A stretch of DNA of 64,000 nucleotides from Nyssa sinensis (Eukaryota; Streptophyta; Magnoliopsida; Cornales; Nyssaceae): NCBI GenBank assembly GCA_008638375.1, contig CM018032.1, positions 10,255,501 to 10,319,500 of the forward strand, given 5' to 3'. The position numbers and the translations under genes were made by a program. Position 1 is the first letter of the stretch; each line of letters opens with the position of its first letter. Below, one piece after another: positions 45,473 through 58,077 of the stretch. The notes beneath the pieces are model-generated. The model saw only the letters and a program-made list of their open reading frames with translations. It was not told where the DNA came from and did not search any database.

Positions 45473-48400
45473 CTATATAATAGAAAATGACCTCTTTAGG
45501 AAATGAGTTGGGCATGCCAACTTCTCATGGTAGGGAATATTGCAAAATCCTTTTTTGCCAATGCCATGATCCAAATTATAGGTACGATTAATCCACTGCT
45601 TGGAAGAATTTCTTTCCCTCGGATATTGTTTTTTCCCCCCCAAAATGAACGGAGACGTTATTTCATTAACCCTTTCCTTCAAAACCAACATCTTTATTCG
45701 ATGGAACAACAAATCAAAGTCATCTTGACTCTTAACCAGACTGAGACGTACAAAACGCCTTTCAGCGCCAAACACAGTACCTTCCCGGCCAGTGATGTTG
45801 GCTTCATCTCTTAGCACTGCATAACAATCCTTGTCGTCTTTTCTTTCACACTTCAGCCATGCAAAAGCTGCCATTAGCATAAACTTGTTAGCATGGAAAT
45901 TTTAGGACACAGGGCATATTTGCTTTGTGGCGTATAACTCATTTCTTTTAGAAAAATATTTGGTATACCGGTTTGGATAATCGGATGACGTGTTAATAAT
46001 TTTTTTGTAATTAATGAATGTGTTTTATTTTTTCTATTTAAATTTTAAAGAAAGATTGTGGTGGACGATGCAATTGAATAAACTAAATCGGTGTACCTAA
46101 TATCACTCTTTTTTTTATGATTTCTCTTATAAAATATGCTAATTAGGAGGCCAGAAACTTTTCTTATGGCAAGTTTGGGACAGTGTGGCAACTCGAAAAT
46201 GGCAGGCCACCCACCGAAATATCCACATTGTTTTGAGGAGTGCTTGTAGAATTGTGGGTTAACCCGTTGTTTTAAGGATCGGTTGCCCCGTAAAAAATAT
46301 GTTTAATACCGTTTGGTTGAGTTGCGTAAAAATAACTAATGGAGATAAGGATGTGATACTAATAAGTAGGTGATAAAAATAAGCATTTAGGTGTTCGATA
46401 AAATTGTTTGAAAATTAAACAAAAAGAACAAAAAAGAAGAAAAGATTCCATCAGCTTAACAAAATAAGCACTAAGCAACTTATTAAAATAAGCAAATTTC
46501 AACTGAAAAAGTGTGACCAGGTATATGTTAGAGTTATCAACATCAGCATGTGACTGTGAGGATGTGTTGAACAAGTCAAGTTTGTTTTTGTCAAAGATAT
46601 GCCTCTGTTCAGTTTTTCAATAAGTCAGGAATTGTCCTAGTTTTAGGGAGATTGTTGCAGCACGTTGCTGCACATGTTTAGAGTGACTGGTTATCTTTCT
46701 GTTCCTATTTTTTAGTAAGTTTCTGTTGATGGTTTTGCCTATAAAAGGCTTGTGTTAGGTGAAGTTTTTAATTAGTCATCATATAAATAAAAGTATTATT
46801 TCCTCCTCTGTTTGTCTCCTTTATTTAGTGTTTTCAACAATTGGTATCAGTGCCAGGTTCAAGAGGGAGTTTTGAGAATGTTTGAGAGTCAAACACGTGA
46901 GGAAAAGTGAGAATGAGAGACGGTCGTGGGAGTTCCATACTACTTGCATAAAGTTTTTTTTGAGATGGGTGATCTTCAAGTCATTGGCGGAATAAAAAAG
47001 CTCAATAACCAAAATTACAATGCTTGGTCAACATGCATGATGTCTTACATGCAAGGCCAAGACTTGTGGGAGGTTGTGAACGGAAGTGAAATCACTCAAC
47101 CGGAGGCTGAGGATGCGAATGGTACACTGCGGAATTGGAAGATAAAAGCGGGCAAAGCGATGTTTGCTTTGAAGACAACGATCGAAGAAGATGTGCTAGA
47201 GCACATTCGAGATGCCAAAACCTATCATGAAGCTTGGAATACGTTCGCTAAGATGTTCTCAAAGAAGAATGACAAGAGGCTCCAACTTCTAGGAGTGAGT
47301 TGTTGTCGGTAGTGCAGCGTGACTTGACGATCGCTCAGTACTTTCACAAGGTGAAGTCGTTATGCTGGGAAATTTTTGAGTTGGATCTAGAAGCTCCAAT
47401 CGGTGAAACCAGGATGAAGAGAATAATCATCCATCACTTGTTGAGTTTGAGAATTTGCTTGCTGGTCAGGAAGCCTTAGCTAAACAAATGGGAGGAGTTT
47501 CGCTCAAGGGTGAAGAGGAAGCGTTTTATGCCCACAAAGGCAGGTGGAATTCCAAGCAGCACACCATCAACAGAACTAAAAAGAATGAGGACAAGGCAAA
47601 AAGTAATCAAGGTGAAAAAAGCGCCCGTGTAGAGGGAGACTCGAAGAACCCTGGCACTAGGAAAAAATTTGAAGGGAAGTGTTATAATTGCGGGAAGAAA
47701 GGTCACATGGCAAAAGATTGTTGGTCCAAAAAAAGGCTTGTGGAAAGTAATGCTGCTACTTCCAAAAGAGAAGATGAGTAGGACGCTCAGGCATCTTTTG
47801 CTGCAATAGAAGAATCAGCTTTTACGGCAACAACGTCTGAACAAATTGATTATGAGAAAGATTGGATCATTGACTCAGGCTGCTCAAATCATATGACGGG
47901 TGATAAAGAAAAGCTACAGGATTTGTCGGAGTACAAGGGAAGATGTGTGGTGGTGACAGCGAACAACTCAAAGCTACTGATAACTCACATTGGTAATACG
48001 GTAGTCTCTCCTCAATATAATACTAATGATGTATCGCTTCAAAATGTCTATCACGTCCCAGGTATGAAGAAAAATCTTCTCTCGGTAGCACAATTAACGT
48101 CTTCAGGCCATTTTGTTCTGTTTGGCCTGCAAGATGTGAAAGTTTATCGTGACCTTGAGATTATGGAAGAGCCGGTGATGAAGGGACAGAGACTAGAGTC
48201 AGTCTATGTGATGTCTGCAGAAACTGCATAAGTAGACAAGACTAGAAAGAACGAGACAATAGATTTATGGCATATGTGATTAAGTCACGTTAGTTATTCC
48301 AAACTAACTGTGATGATGAAAAAGTCAATGCTGAAGGGATTTCCATAACTTGAAATTAGAAAAGATACAATTTGTGCAGGATGTCAGTACGACAAAGTGT

Positions 48401-51400
48401 ATCAGTTGCCGTATGAAGAGTCAAAATGGAAAGCAAATGGGCCGTTAGAGTTAATTCACTCTGATGTGTTTGGACCTTTTAAGTAAGCCTCTCTCAGTTG
48501 GATGAAGTACATGGTGACCTTTATTGATGATTTTTTCAGGTACGTGTGGGTGTATTTTCTGAAAGAAAAATCTGAATCTTTCTCAAAGTTTAAAGAATTC
48601 AAGGAAATGATGGAAGCAGAGGTTAATAAAAGAATTCGTTGTTTGCGTATTGACATTGGGGGAGAGTATACCTCAAATGAGTTTTTTTACTTCCTCCGAG
48701 AATGCCAAGTACGCCATCAGTTCATATGTGCCAACACTCCGCAGCAAACGGCGTAGCAGAAAGAAAGAACAGGTACCTAGCAGAAATCTGTCGAAGTATG
48801 CTTCATGCAAAGAATGTTCCGGGACGGTTTTGGATAGAAGCAATGAAGACTGCAGCTTTCGTGATCAATAGGCTTCCTTAACAAAGGTTAAGTTTTTCCT
48901 CACCCTTTGAAAAATTGTGGAACATAAAGCCTACAATTAGCTTTTTTCAAGTTTTCGGATGTGTTTGCTATGTCTTTGTACCTAATCGTTTACGCAGCAA
49001 GATGGACAAGAAGGTTGTTAGGTGTGTCTTTGTAGGATACGATAGTCAACAAAAAGGGTGGAGATGCTGCGATCCTACAACTGGAAAGTGTTACACATCC
49101 CGGAATGTGGTGTTTAATGAATCATCTTTATGATGGTCCTCAGAAAAGGAGATATTACCAGATTCAGATGTTTTTAAGGATGAGTTGCAATCTGCTCAAA
49201 TCCAACTAAGCTTAGGTGAAGCTGAAAATGCAGCTGATGGTGATATCGGAGAAGGTGAAACTCAAAGCCCTTGGCAAACTAGTGTGCATGGACAACCAAG
49301 CGAAGAAGGTGAGCCTAGTGAAGCAGAAGCACCAATTCCACTCAAAAGATCAGCAAGAACCAAGAAGCCAAATCCCAAATATGCCAATGCTGCCATAGTA
49401 AAAGACACAAATGCAAAAGAACTAGAGACATTTATAGAAACATTTTAGAATCCAAACTAGAATAAAGCTATGGAAGAGAAAATTACAGCATTAAAACAAA
49501 ATCAGACTTGGGAGCTCGTGCCAAAGCCAAGAGATGTAGAGCCTATTTCCTGCAAATGGGTTTATACGATAAAGCGTCGCACGGATGGATCAATTGAAAG
49601 GCACAAGGCTCATTTGGTAGCTCGAGGATTCTCTCAACAATATGGACTGGACTATGATGAAATGTTTAGTCCAGTTGCAAAGCTTACAACTGTACGAGTC
49701 TTACTTGCACTTGCAACTAGCAAAGATTAGAACTTGAGGCAGATGGATGTGAAGAATGCATTCTTGCATGGAGAGTTGGATCGGGAGATCTATATGAATC
49801 AACCGATGGGCTTTCAAAGTCAAGGTCATCCTGAATATGTGTGTGAGTTATGGAAGGCACTCTACGGATTGGAACAAGCACCTAGGGCATGGTATGGTAA
49901 AATTGCTGAATTTCTAATTCAAAGTGGGTATTCAGTAACACCTGCAGATTCCAGCTTGTTTGTTAAAGCTGATGGAGGAAAGTTGGCTATCGTGCTTGTA
50001 TACGTAGATAATCTAATCATCACTGGAGATGATGTTAAAGAAATTTGCCGAACGAAGGAGAACTTGTCAGTTCGTTTCCAGATAAAAGAACTTGGACAAC
50101 TTAAGCACTTTCTTGGGCTAGAGGTGGATCGTATACAAGAAGGGATATTTCTCTGTCAACAGAAATATGCCAAAGATTTGTTGAAAAAGTTTAGGATGCT
50201 CGAATGTAAGCCGATCTCAACACCGATGGAACCGAATGCCAAGATGTGTGCACACAAAGGCAAAGACTTGAAAGATGCAACAATGTATCGACAATTGGTG
50301 GGTAGTTTGCTTTACTTAACTTTTACTAGACCCGATATCTCTTATGCAGTTGGTGTGATGAGCCAATACATGCAAAATCCAAAGAAGCCTCATTTGGAAG
50401 CAGTTAGACGAATTCTGAGATATGTGAAGGGTGGAATTGACTATGGTCTGTTGTATAAAAAAGGTGAAGATTGCAAGCTAGTAGGCTACTGTGATGCTGA
50501 TTAAGCAGGAGATCACGACACCCACAGATCAACTACCAGGTATGTGTTTATGCTTGGATCAGGAGCAATTTCTTCGTGTAGCAAGAGACAACCGATAGTA
50601 TTTCTGTCAACAACGAAGGCAGAGTACCGAGCAGCAGCAATGGCAGCTCAAAAGAGTACGTGGCTAATACGGCTGATGAATGATCTACATCAACTAGTGG
50701 ACTATGCAGTTCCATTGTACTGTGACAACCAGTTGGCAGTTCGTTTGGCAAAGATCTAGTCTTTCATGCGAGAACAAAACATGTGGAAGTGCATTATCAT
50801 TTTATCGGGGAAAAGGTCCTGGAAGAAGAGGTTGAGCTAAGGCAGATTAAGTCAGAAGACCAAGTTGCAGAATAATTCACAAAAAGTTTGAGTGGCAGCA
50901 AGTTTGAAAGTTTTTGTCATCAACTCGGCATGGTAAAGAGTTTGGAAGCTGATGTTGGGGGAGAGAGTTAGAGTTATCAACATCAGCATGTGACTGTGAG
51001 GATGTGTTGAACAAGTCAAGTTTGTTTTTGTCAAAGATATGCCTCTATTCAGTTTTTCAATAGGTCAGGAATTGTCCTAGTCTTAGGGAGGTTGTTGCAG
51101 CACGTTGCTGCACATGTTTAAAGTGACTGGTTATCTTTCTGTTCCTATTTTTTAGTAAGTTTCTGTTGATGGTTTTGCCTATAAAAGGCTTGTGTCAGGT
51201 GAAGTTTTTAATTAGTCATCATATAAATAAAAGTATTCTTTCCTCCTTTGTTTGTCGCCTTTATTTAGTAGTTTCAACATTATATAAATTAATTTCAAAC
51301 TTATTGTTCCGAAATAACTAGTTTTGAGTAAAGTGTTTAATTTTTTTTTTCAAACACAAACAGCTGAACTTGTTAAACTGAAATAAACGGGCTCTTAATA

Positions 51401-54209
51401 CCTACACAGGTGAAAGGCCAACTTCACTCCAAATCTCAAGACAATAACTTTTAAACTCAACTTATATATCAATCTTTAATTTTCACACTATCAATCAGAC
51501 AAGGGATTTTACTCCCACACATGACCTAAACAAGGATTACCTGGGGAAGGTCCTCTCACTTTTTGCAAAAATGTGCAGTACTGAGGTGCAATTTCCTGCA
51601 TAGAGAAACGTTTAGACTTTGATAAGGCCTTGCTTAGCTTTTCCCATCTATATTTCATTGTTTTGTATCCAAATTCAAACATTTTTCTTCCTCTTCCTTC
51701 AAGAACTACTTTTAGAAGCTTCAAAGCTCTCAACTGAGTTTCCCGGGCAACACCATAGGTATTAAGATCTGTATATGTTATCATTCTCTCGTACACCACC
51801 TTATCTTTTATCAGAGCCCAACTGTAGAAGGAAAACAAATATGATAACTACTGTATATTCTTCTGCACACATTTACATAATATACACACACACAAACACA
51901 TACACACACACACACTATATGAAAAACATGGTAGGGATGATGATTGTTACCCGAATCTACTACCAGCATGACCGGTAAGCTTAGAGAGTGTGAATATCAT
52001 GAGATCTTCGTCCACAGGAACTGGAATTGGAGTATAATGTGGCCAGTAGTAGGCAAGATCATGAATCTTTTTGACAGATTGGCCTTGAAGAACTGCCTTC
52101 TTTAACTGGCCATCTGGATTGTTTGGTGAAGTCACAAACTCAATGAAATTCATGGAGGAATCTGAATTGTTCTTCCACGAGGATGTATCTCCATTGAACT
52201 TATATTTTTCAGATTCAAAAAGATCAGTTTGTGATCTATAAACCTGCAAAAACTTATTTAAAGTTTACATATTCTGCACAATATATAACATTAGGAAACC
52301 AGTTGTTTCAAAGGTTCAAATTTTAATATATGTCAAGCTATTTAACACTCTCAACCGGGTCATGCACACGTTGGCTAGTTGTCATAAATTTATATAAAGT
52401 TTTGATAACCTAATGCGATCCGAAAAGAAAATTTTTTGACTCATTTTTATTTTGGGGTATTTTGACCAGTTTCATATTTTATGTTGTAATTCACTTATAT
52501 AAAAGTATTATTTATTTATAAGGTTTTGAGTTATGAGAAGATAGATATCATTAGAAGAAAATGAGAGTTTTGAGTTTTGAGAGTTTTTTGCTCTTGTAAT
52601 TTCTTTGATACATAGTAGATTGATCATTACTGCCTGTGAACGTAAACATCTTGCCAAATCACATAAATTCTGTGTCTTATTTGTGTGTTTTGTCTATTTT
52701 TTTTGTTTGAGATTAATTTATTATTTGTTTGATCACTTCCACACAACAACATGTGGGCGATGGAGTCAAATGGGCATAGTGACGGAATAGACAGAGGCAC
52801 ACATAGTGCATGTATGTATCACCAAGACTCTAATACTCTATTAGAAGACTAATTACTCCAACAACTTAACTTAAGTTGTTAAATAATAAGTTGACAACAT
52901 ATATCAAAGTTGTTTAACATGTATTATATACCGAATGAAAATTATTGTGACATACCGGGTAATAAGGGGTTGAAGCCACAACCTTTGCAGGCGATGATGA
53001 GCCATTCAAGGAGAGGGCATGCACTGCTGCATTAAGAAGTTGGGTTGAGCCAGCCCCAAAAATAATGTATCTGCCATCTGTAATTGCGTTGCCTGTGACA
53101 GCATGTAGTTTGCAAATTTGTCTGTGGAGCTCTTTTGAGATGAGAGAACCATCATCATATTCATAGCCCATCCTATGCCAACCCGCAACCACAATTGCAC
53201 TACTGGCTGCATGTTTCATCCAGAAAGGCTCTAAAAATATCGGATTCCCACTGTAGATCGATAAGAAAAGAGTTAATAATAATCATAATGACTATGATAA
53301 AATCTTATGACCAATTCTATATATAATGATTTTTTTCACTCAATTTTCTCGGTCATAGGGATGGTAAGACTTTCTATAATAAATACACGTAAGTCCCATT
53401 ATTTTTTAGTGAAAAAAATGTTATTCATAGCAATTTTCAAACTTTATAGCATCTTTGATAAACAAATTGAAATCTGTTGTTGATATTCAAGTAATGGCTG
53501 TGCAATAGAAGCTGATTTGATGTAGGACCTGCTAAATTATGCATACTTGTTTTAGAATTATTCTAAGAATCTTTATTTTTCAGCTCAAATTTGTTAGTTT
53601 AGACAAATTTCTATCTTCTTTGTTTTCTTTTTAGAGTAGGATTACTGCTTTTAATATCTATATATTAGGGTTGTAAAGACATCTTTGATTTTGATCATTG
53701 GATTTTTCTCTTGTTTATTGATTGATTCTAAATTCTGGATATTGACGTGCTTGTATCCATACTCTCATATTTCTTGTTGTGTCATGATTGTAATTGGCAA
53801 TACTAGCAACATGACCATAATATTTCAGTGAAACCCTGTATTTTCCAAGCTCGAAGATGGACACACTATACATGCACACACACTCGTATATGGAGAGAGA
53901 GAGAGAAAGAGGTGGTAATTACCTATCTGCATCTATGACACACCCAGGTAAGAATTGTGAGCAATCAGGGTCTCCAAAGCATGCATTGCACTCACAGACA
54001 ATCTTTCCATCAAGAACCAACCCATCCAAGTAGGCTCTTCCATGGCCAGAGCATGAAAGTGATGCCACTGTTTCTGCCTCTACTGCAGCACTTCTACTCC
54101 AACCGGGCTCCTGCTGATTATTATGCATAAATAGATTGATGAAGAAGAGATTAAGCATTATGGAACAACTCAAACACATTGTGCACTTGAAACTTTGAAT
54201 CTTATCCAT
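45473..54209 (-). CDS. Gene C: tryptophan aminotransferase-related / alliinase-like protein, five exons
   Basis: Exons in transcript order are 54209-53923, 53250-52956, 52243-51951, 51821-51541 and 45867-45473. Exons 2-4 have exactly the lengths of gene B (295, 293, 281), and phases agree. The 516-residue product is open throughout. It has a signal anchor (residues about 9-30), an EGF_alliinase domain ([24 protein letters not shown]) and an alliinase_C core. The core shows SPNNPDG, DLAYYWP and [10 protein letters not shown] (PLP Lys at about 282). The final exon passes the point where gene B stops and continues for about 61 codons of unrecognised sequence. Intron 4 is 5.67 kb because a Copia element of opposite orientation sits in it. 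Role is as for gene B: Trp aminotransferase or cysteine-sulfoxide lyase-like, probably in the secretory pathway. Confidence 0.9.
46526..46839 (+). repeat. 5' LTR of the Copia element
   Basis: Starts TGTTAGAGTTATC and ends TTTCAACA. A TATA-like CCTATAAAAGGC lies near 46738-46749 and would drive transcription rightward, against gene C. Confidence 0.92.
46926..47790 (+). pseudogene. Copia gag with CCHC zinc knuckle
   Basis: The first part has [20 protein letters not shown] and [20 protein letters not shown] (UBN2/gag family). A frameshift occurs near 47295. The zinc knuckle [14 protein letters not shown] lies near 47680-47725, and a stop (TAG) follows at 47779. The protein would package the element RNA. 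Confidence 0.85.
47791..48890 (+). pseudogene. Copia protease and integrase region
   Basis: [15 protein letters not shown] near 47863 is the Copia protease active site (DSG). After it come a GAG-pre-integrase finger (LWHM ... LSHVSY, CAGCQ) and the integrase core with [27 protein letters not shown] and [13 protein letters not shown]. In-frame stops at 48229, 48279, 48346 and 48484 and frame shifts near 48755 and later inactivate it. Several stops look like CGA-to-TGA or CAA-to-TAA changes. Confidence 0.85.
48891..50960 (+). pseudogene. Copia reverse transcriptase and RNase H region
   Basis: It begins with the integrase C-terminal segment ([19 protein letters not shown]). The RT starts near 49470 with [20 protein letters not shown] and [20 protein letters not shown]. 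The catalytic box reads [12 protein letters not shown], so the second Asp of YVDD is Asn. RNase H follows with [19 protein letters not shown] and YCDNQLAV. Stops at 49137, 49446, 49728, 50502 and 50757 divide the frame. Confidence 0.87.
50966..51279 (+). repeat. 3' LTR of the Copia element
   Basis: It matches the 5' LTR with about a dozen substitutions and no length change. Its first base is A instead of T, so the canonical TG end is lost. Confidence 0.92.
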
Positions 54210-54248
54210 TTTTCTTCAATGACACTTATTGGGCACAGCCCCCTTGCT

Positions 54249-54255
54249 CTATATA
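54249..54255 (-). promoter_or_regulatory. Candidate TATA box of gene C
   Basis: TATATAG reads on the minus strand about 40 bases before the ATG at 54209. The implied leader is very short. No experimental start is known. Confidence 0.4.
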
Positions 54256-56621
54256 GATAGTAGTTAAGGAAGTAGTTAACTATTAGTTTATTATAAATCT
54301 GCTCAGATTATAACAACTAAATTTGAATCCATCAGAACTAAAAGGCAAGCCCACTACCCGAGTCGCCTGTTACTGCAGAATCTGAAAAAGATTAAACGTA
54401 CACAATCTTACCTGACAAGCGACAAGTCTATTTTCACAACTCAAATATGTTATCTTCGTGTCACAATAAAATAGTCTTTTTCCTACACCAAGGTTCATCC
54501 TTGGATCGCATCAAAACTAATTATTATAATAGTTAAATTAAGAGAAAAAAAAAGAAGGAAAAAACACAATTTCTCCTTGTACCAATATGTTGAGGTGGAG
54601 GGAAGTATCCAAGAAGGCTTCCCTGTAAGAGTGAAGGGTATTTTGGTCTTTTTGAATCAAACGAGAAATGAGTTCCAAATATGGAGGAATATGCATCCTT
54701 AATTTTGGAAAGTAGGGCATTGTGTAATTTCAGTAAAATAAGGGGTCTACTCGTTATATATCTAAAAATGTTTGTTGAAAGATGCCAATCCCATGTTAAT
54801 CCGTTTAAGGTATCCTTTTTAGCCCATGTTAAGGTATCTAACAATAATATAGTTTATAAGGAAGTAAATATATAATTAAGCACCACATCCTTGACCTTAG
54901 CCTTGTGCATATCTTTTATTTTTCTTCGAAGTTTCCAGGCAATTTGTAATAAATATATTATTAATAATAAATTGTATATTGCTCTGATTTCTTTTTTGAT
55001 GATAAAAAACATGTAGAAGTAGAGCATGAACATTTTAAAATCCCCAGATTTTTGGACCGACTCAAGCATAAGGCAAGAAAATTAAAGATTTTAGGCTCCA
55101 TTTATTAAAAAAATGTCTCAATTTTTATGTATTTATAGTATAATATAAATAGAAGTTTTAAATTTATAAAAGTTTATTTTACAAAGAATACTCCGATTTT
55201 TAGATGCGTATAGTATAATTCAGATAAAAGTTTAAAATTCATAAAAGTCTATTCTATAAAAAAAACGTTCATAATCATTCTAAAAAAAAAAATTCAATTA
55301 TATTAATAAAGTCTTATTTTGAACTATTCTCATTTTTTAACAGTATATACTTACATAAAAACAAATATATATATATATATATATTTCTTTTGTATTGCAT
55401 AGTTTAAATTTTGTAAATTCTTTTATTTGAATTCTGTTTCAAATTTTTTATTGCTTAATATTTGTTAATTATGTAACAACTCTATTGATATTTATTATCT
55501 TTTTCTTTTCTAGTGAAACACTATTACAATTTTATGTTACAAAAAACATATACCATAAATAAATGTATTGAATGTTTTTATATATTTATTAGAGTATTAT
55601 TTATAATTATATTAATTAAAAATTTTATAACATAAAATATTTTTAAATTAATATGCATTTTATTTTTCTTGCATCTCAAGAATAAGATTTTTTTATAGAA
55701 ATTTTTTTTTATTTAAATTTGTTACTTTAAGTCTCATATTACCTTGAGCCCACCTTTCTTAGATTTCTTACTTTTTTTTTTTCTTCTTTTTGCAATGTGA
55801 AGTGTCCAATTCCATTTTGAGGGAAGACTAATCCTCATTGGTAAGACTTATGAACTGTTTTACTCGATGTTGAATTTGTATCTTATTTTTTTCAAACTAA
55901 AGAGTTAGTTTAGTGCACGAAATTCTTATTACTGTGAGATTTGGATAAGTCATTAGATGTATGCAATTTTACTCATAAATAGATAAATAATTTTCACAAC
56001 TCAAATTCATGGTTAATTATTAGAGGATTTTTTTGTTTATTTTGCGATTTACATGCCTATGTGCCCGTAAGAATTTGAACTCAAAATGTTCAAATTTATA
56101 ACTCAGTTCCTAACTTTAACCCGACTGAACCACGCTTATGAGTTTTTTTTTTATAATCTAAATATCCTTTACCCTCTCGATTTATGAGTAGTCAATGACT
56201 AATTTTATAAGTGTCAATCTCACCGCCTATAAACAGAAATACTATTTAAAACACAGTACTTACCAATTGAAGAATCCAATTCAAAATCGTGTGCTTACTA
56301 CACAGTCTTGCATCTGTCCTTGCCAGCTGGCCGTCCGCTATGGACACCATGCTAATAAGTTGAGTAATATCGATTTCAATTACATATAACAGTAGTGCTG
56401 AGTGAGAAAACCCAAGCTCGTGGATAGTGAACAAAATTGTCTGCATAAAACATGATCAAGTAGGACATTGGCTTTCTTTACAATCCAAAAGGAAAGTTCT
56501 CTCTCCTCTCAAATATATATATATAAATGATGAGATTTAAAGTTTTATACCCAATGTCCATTTCATAGTAACTCTATTATAATTGAGTAAATTAAATGTG
56601 TTTTACACTCAAGACTATCCC
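54256..56621. other. AT-rich intergenic DNA right of gene C
   Basis: No coding region is supported. Long stretches (55080-55720) are almost only A and T with small TA runs. No match to other repeats of the window was noticed. Confidence 0.5.
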
Positions 56622-56692
56622 GCACCAGTGGTCTAGTGGTAGAATAGTACCCTGCCACGGTACAGACCCGGGTTCGATTCCCGGCTGGTGCA
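56622..56692 (+). tRNA. tRNA-Gly (GCC)
   Basis: This 71-base sequence begins GCACCAGTGGTCTAGTGGT and ends CCCGGCTGGTGCA, so the acceptor stem pairs over seven bases (GCACCAG/CTGGTGC). The anticodon loop reads CTGCCAC with anticodon GCC, and the T arm has GGGTTCGATTCCC, the pol III B box. There is no intron and no encoded CCA. A run of T (CTTGTTTTTTCC) follows within five bases and serves as the pol III terminator. It is a standard nuclear plant glycine tRNA and appears intact. Confidence 0.98.
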
Positions 56693-56949
56693 CTTGTTTT
56701 TTCCTGTCTGTATCAACATCATTTATTGATAAGAGTGAACTTTTGTTTTCCTCAGGATTGGGTCACTAAAGAAGTCCGAGCTTTTGAAAAACCAAGATGC
56801 ATTGAGTAGAAGCCAATGCCTTTGTTTTTGTACATTTCTGCACATTGTTCAGCTCTCCCACCTATGAAGAAACATTTCTGGCTTTAAGCTAGTCATCAGA
56901 GCTCTCTTATTTTACTCACCCCTGGCATCTCTTATTTTACTCACCCCTG

Positions 56950-57259
56950 GCAGCCCAGATGGTAAGGACAAATTGAGGATTGTGTGGTAAGCCCACAGTT
57001 TAAGGTTCAATTTTTTATTTAGTTGAATACCAAGATTTAAGTGGGGTCGTGACGTGGGATGTTGTGCTAATCTTTCTGGGGTTTAGGTCATGTGGTAGGT
57101 TCAATTTTTCATTTGGTTGAATACCAGGATTCAAGTGGGGGCCGTGATGGTGGGATGTTGCGCTAGTCTTTTTGAGATTTAGGTCACATTAGTAGGTTAC
57201 ATGGGTGGATCCAAAGAACCCTACCGTGGGATGGTTTCCCATTACCCGAAAAAAAAAAA
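56950..57259 (+). repeat. tRNA-derived SINE with internal duplication and A tail
   Basis: The head GCAGCCCAGATGGTAAGG resembles a pol III A box, and AAGGTTCAA near 57002 a degenerate B box. The body is present twice (57003-57096 and 57097-57195, sharing GGTTCAATTTTT and GGGATGTTG). The end has CCGTGGGATGGTTTCCC and a run of eleven A. Just before it, a 25-base unit (TCTTATTTTACTCACCCCTGG) is also duplicated. Confidence 0.6.
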
Positions 57260-58077
57260 CTCTTTTATTTTAATGTCTGATAAATGGTTCCATGAGTACT
57301 TTGTAAATCTGCTATTGTTTTGTTTACAATGAATGGAGCAGGATATGGTTTGTAATTTCTTGTAATAATACTATTGCAAATACAACAAAGTACTGAATCA
57401 CAAAACATAGAATTATCCCATTCCCCTACTTTTCTTGCATGTGCACTCCAAAGACACTATCAGAGAGGTAAGGAAATATTCTTGCAAGGATGTTGAACCA
57501 ATAATTAATATACCTTTTTGTCTTTATGAACTTTCTCATACATCTCGTCTTCTTTCTCAAATCAGTTGTTAGGTGACATGTCAACTTCTGGCAATTCTAA
57601 TTTGATTAAAAGAATATAGGATATATTGTAATGATCTTTCCTGCGTATGATGATATTACACATAATACCTTTGTCATTTGATAAATGACACTGATCTTTC
57701 TTTTGTTTTAATTGTCATCGTGACCGAAAGAAGTTTAGGACTTCTTGAACTATCAAAAATACCCCCATTTAAGCTAAAAAGTCTAAAATGCTATTTAAAA
57801 ATTTTATCACTAAAATTTATAAATTTATTTTTAAAAAAAATTAAGAATCGCCCCTCAATATTTTTATATTTATATAAGAAATCTTCTTAACTTTTAACTT
57901 TTATGTTTTTACCCCTCTAACTCTTTTCGTTAGTAAAATTGACACGACTAGTATCAACATAAATAGTGGTCTCACCCAAATCACTTGATTACAATAATAA
58001 ATAATTATTAACTTGACAGTGGACTATTGAACCAATTTGAACTGTTCTCAGTTATGAATACTACTGATAAAGAGAAG
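57260..58077. other. Intergenic DNA, nothing recognised
   Basis: AT-rich sequence without supported genes or repeats. Confidence 0.4.

Larger units (their letters stand above)
46526..51279 (+). mobile_element. Copia LTR retrotransposon in intron 4 of gene C, antisense to it
   Basis: The 314-bp LTRs (46526-46839 and 50966-51279) are flanked by GTATA (46521-46525) and TTATA (51280-51284). A primer-binding site TGGTATCAGTGCC follows the 5' LTR at 46842, and a purine tract (GGGGGAGAGAG) precedes the 3' LTR. Between them lie gag, protease, integrase, reverse transcriptase and RNase H in Copia order. I count about a dozen differences between the LTRs (roughly 4%). Several stops and frameshifts make it inactive. 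Confidence 0.92.

Noticed and set aside
45503..45814. 103-codon plus-strand frame
   Set aside because: Antisense of gene C exon 5.
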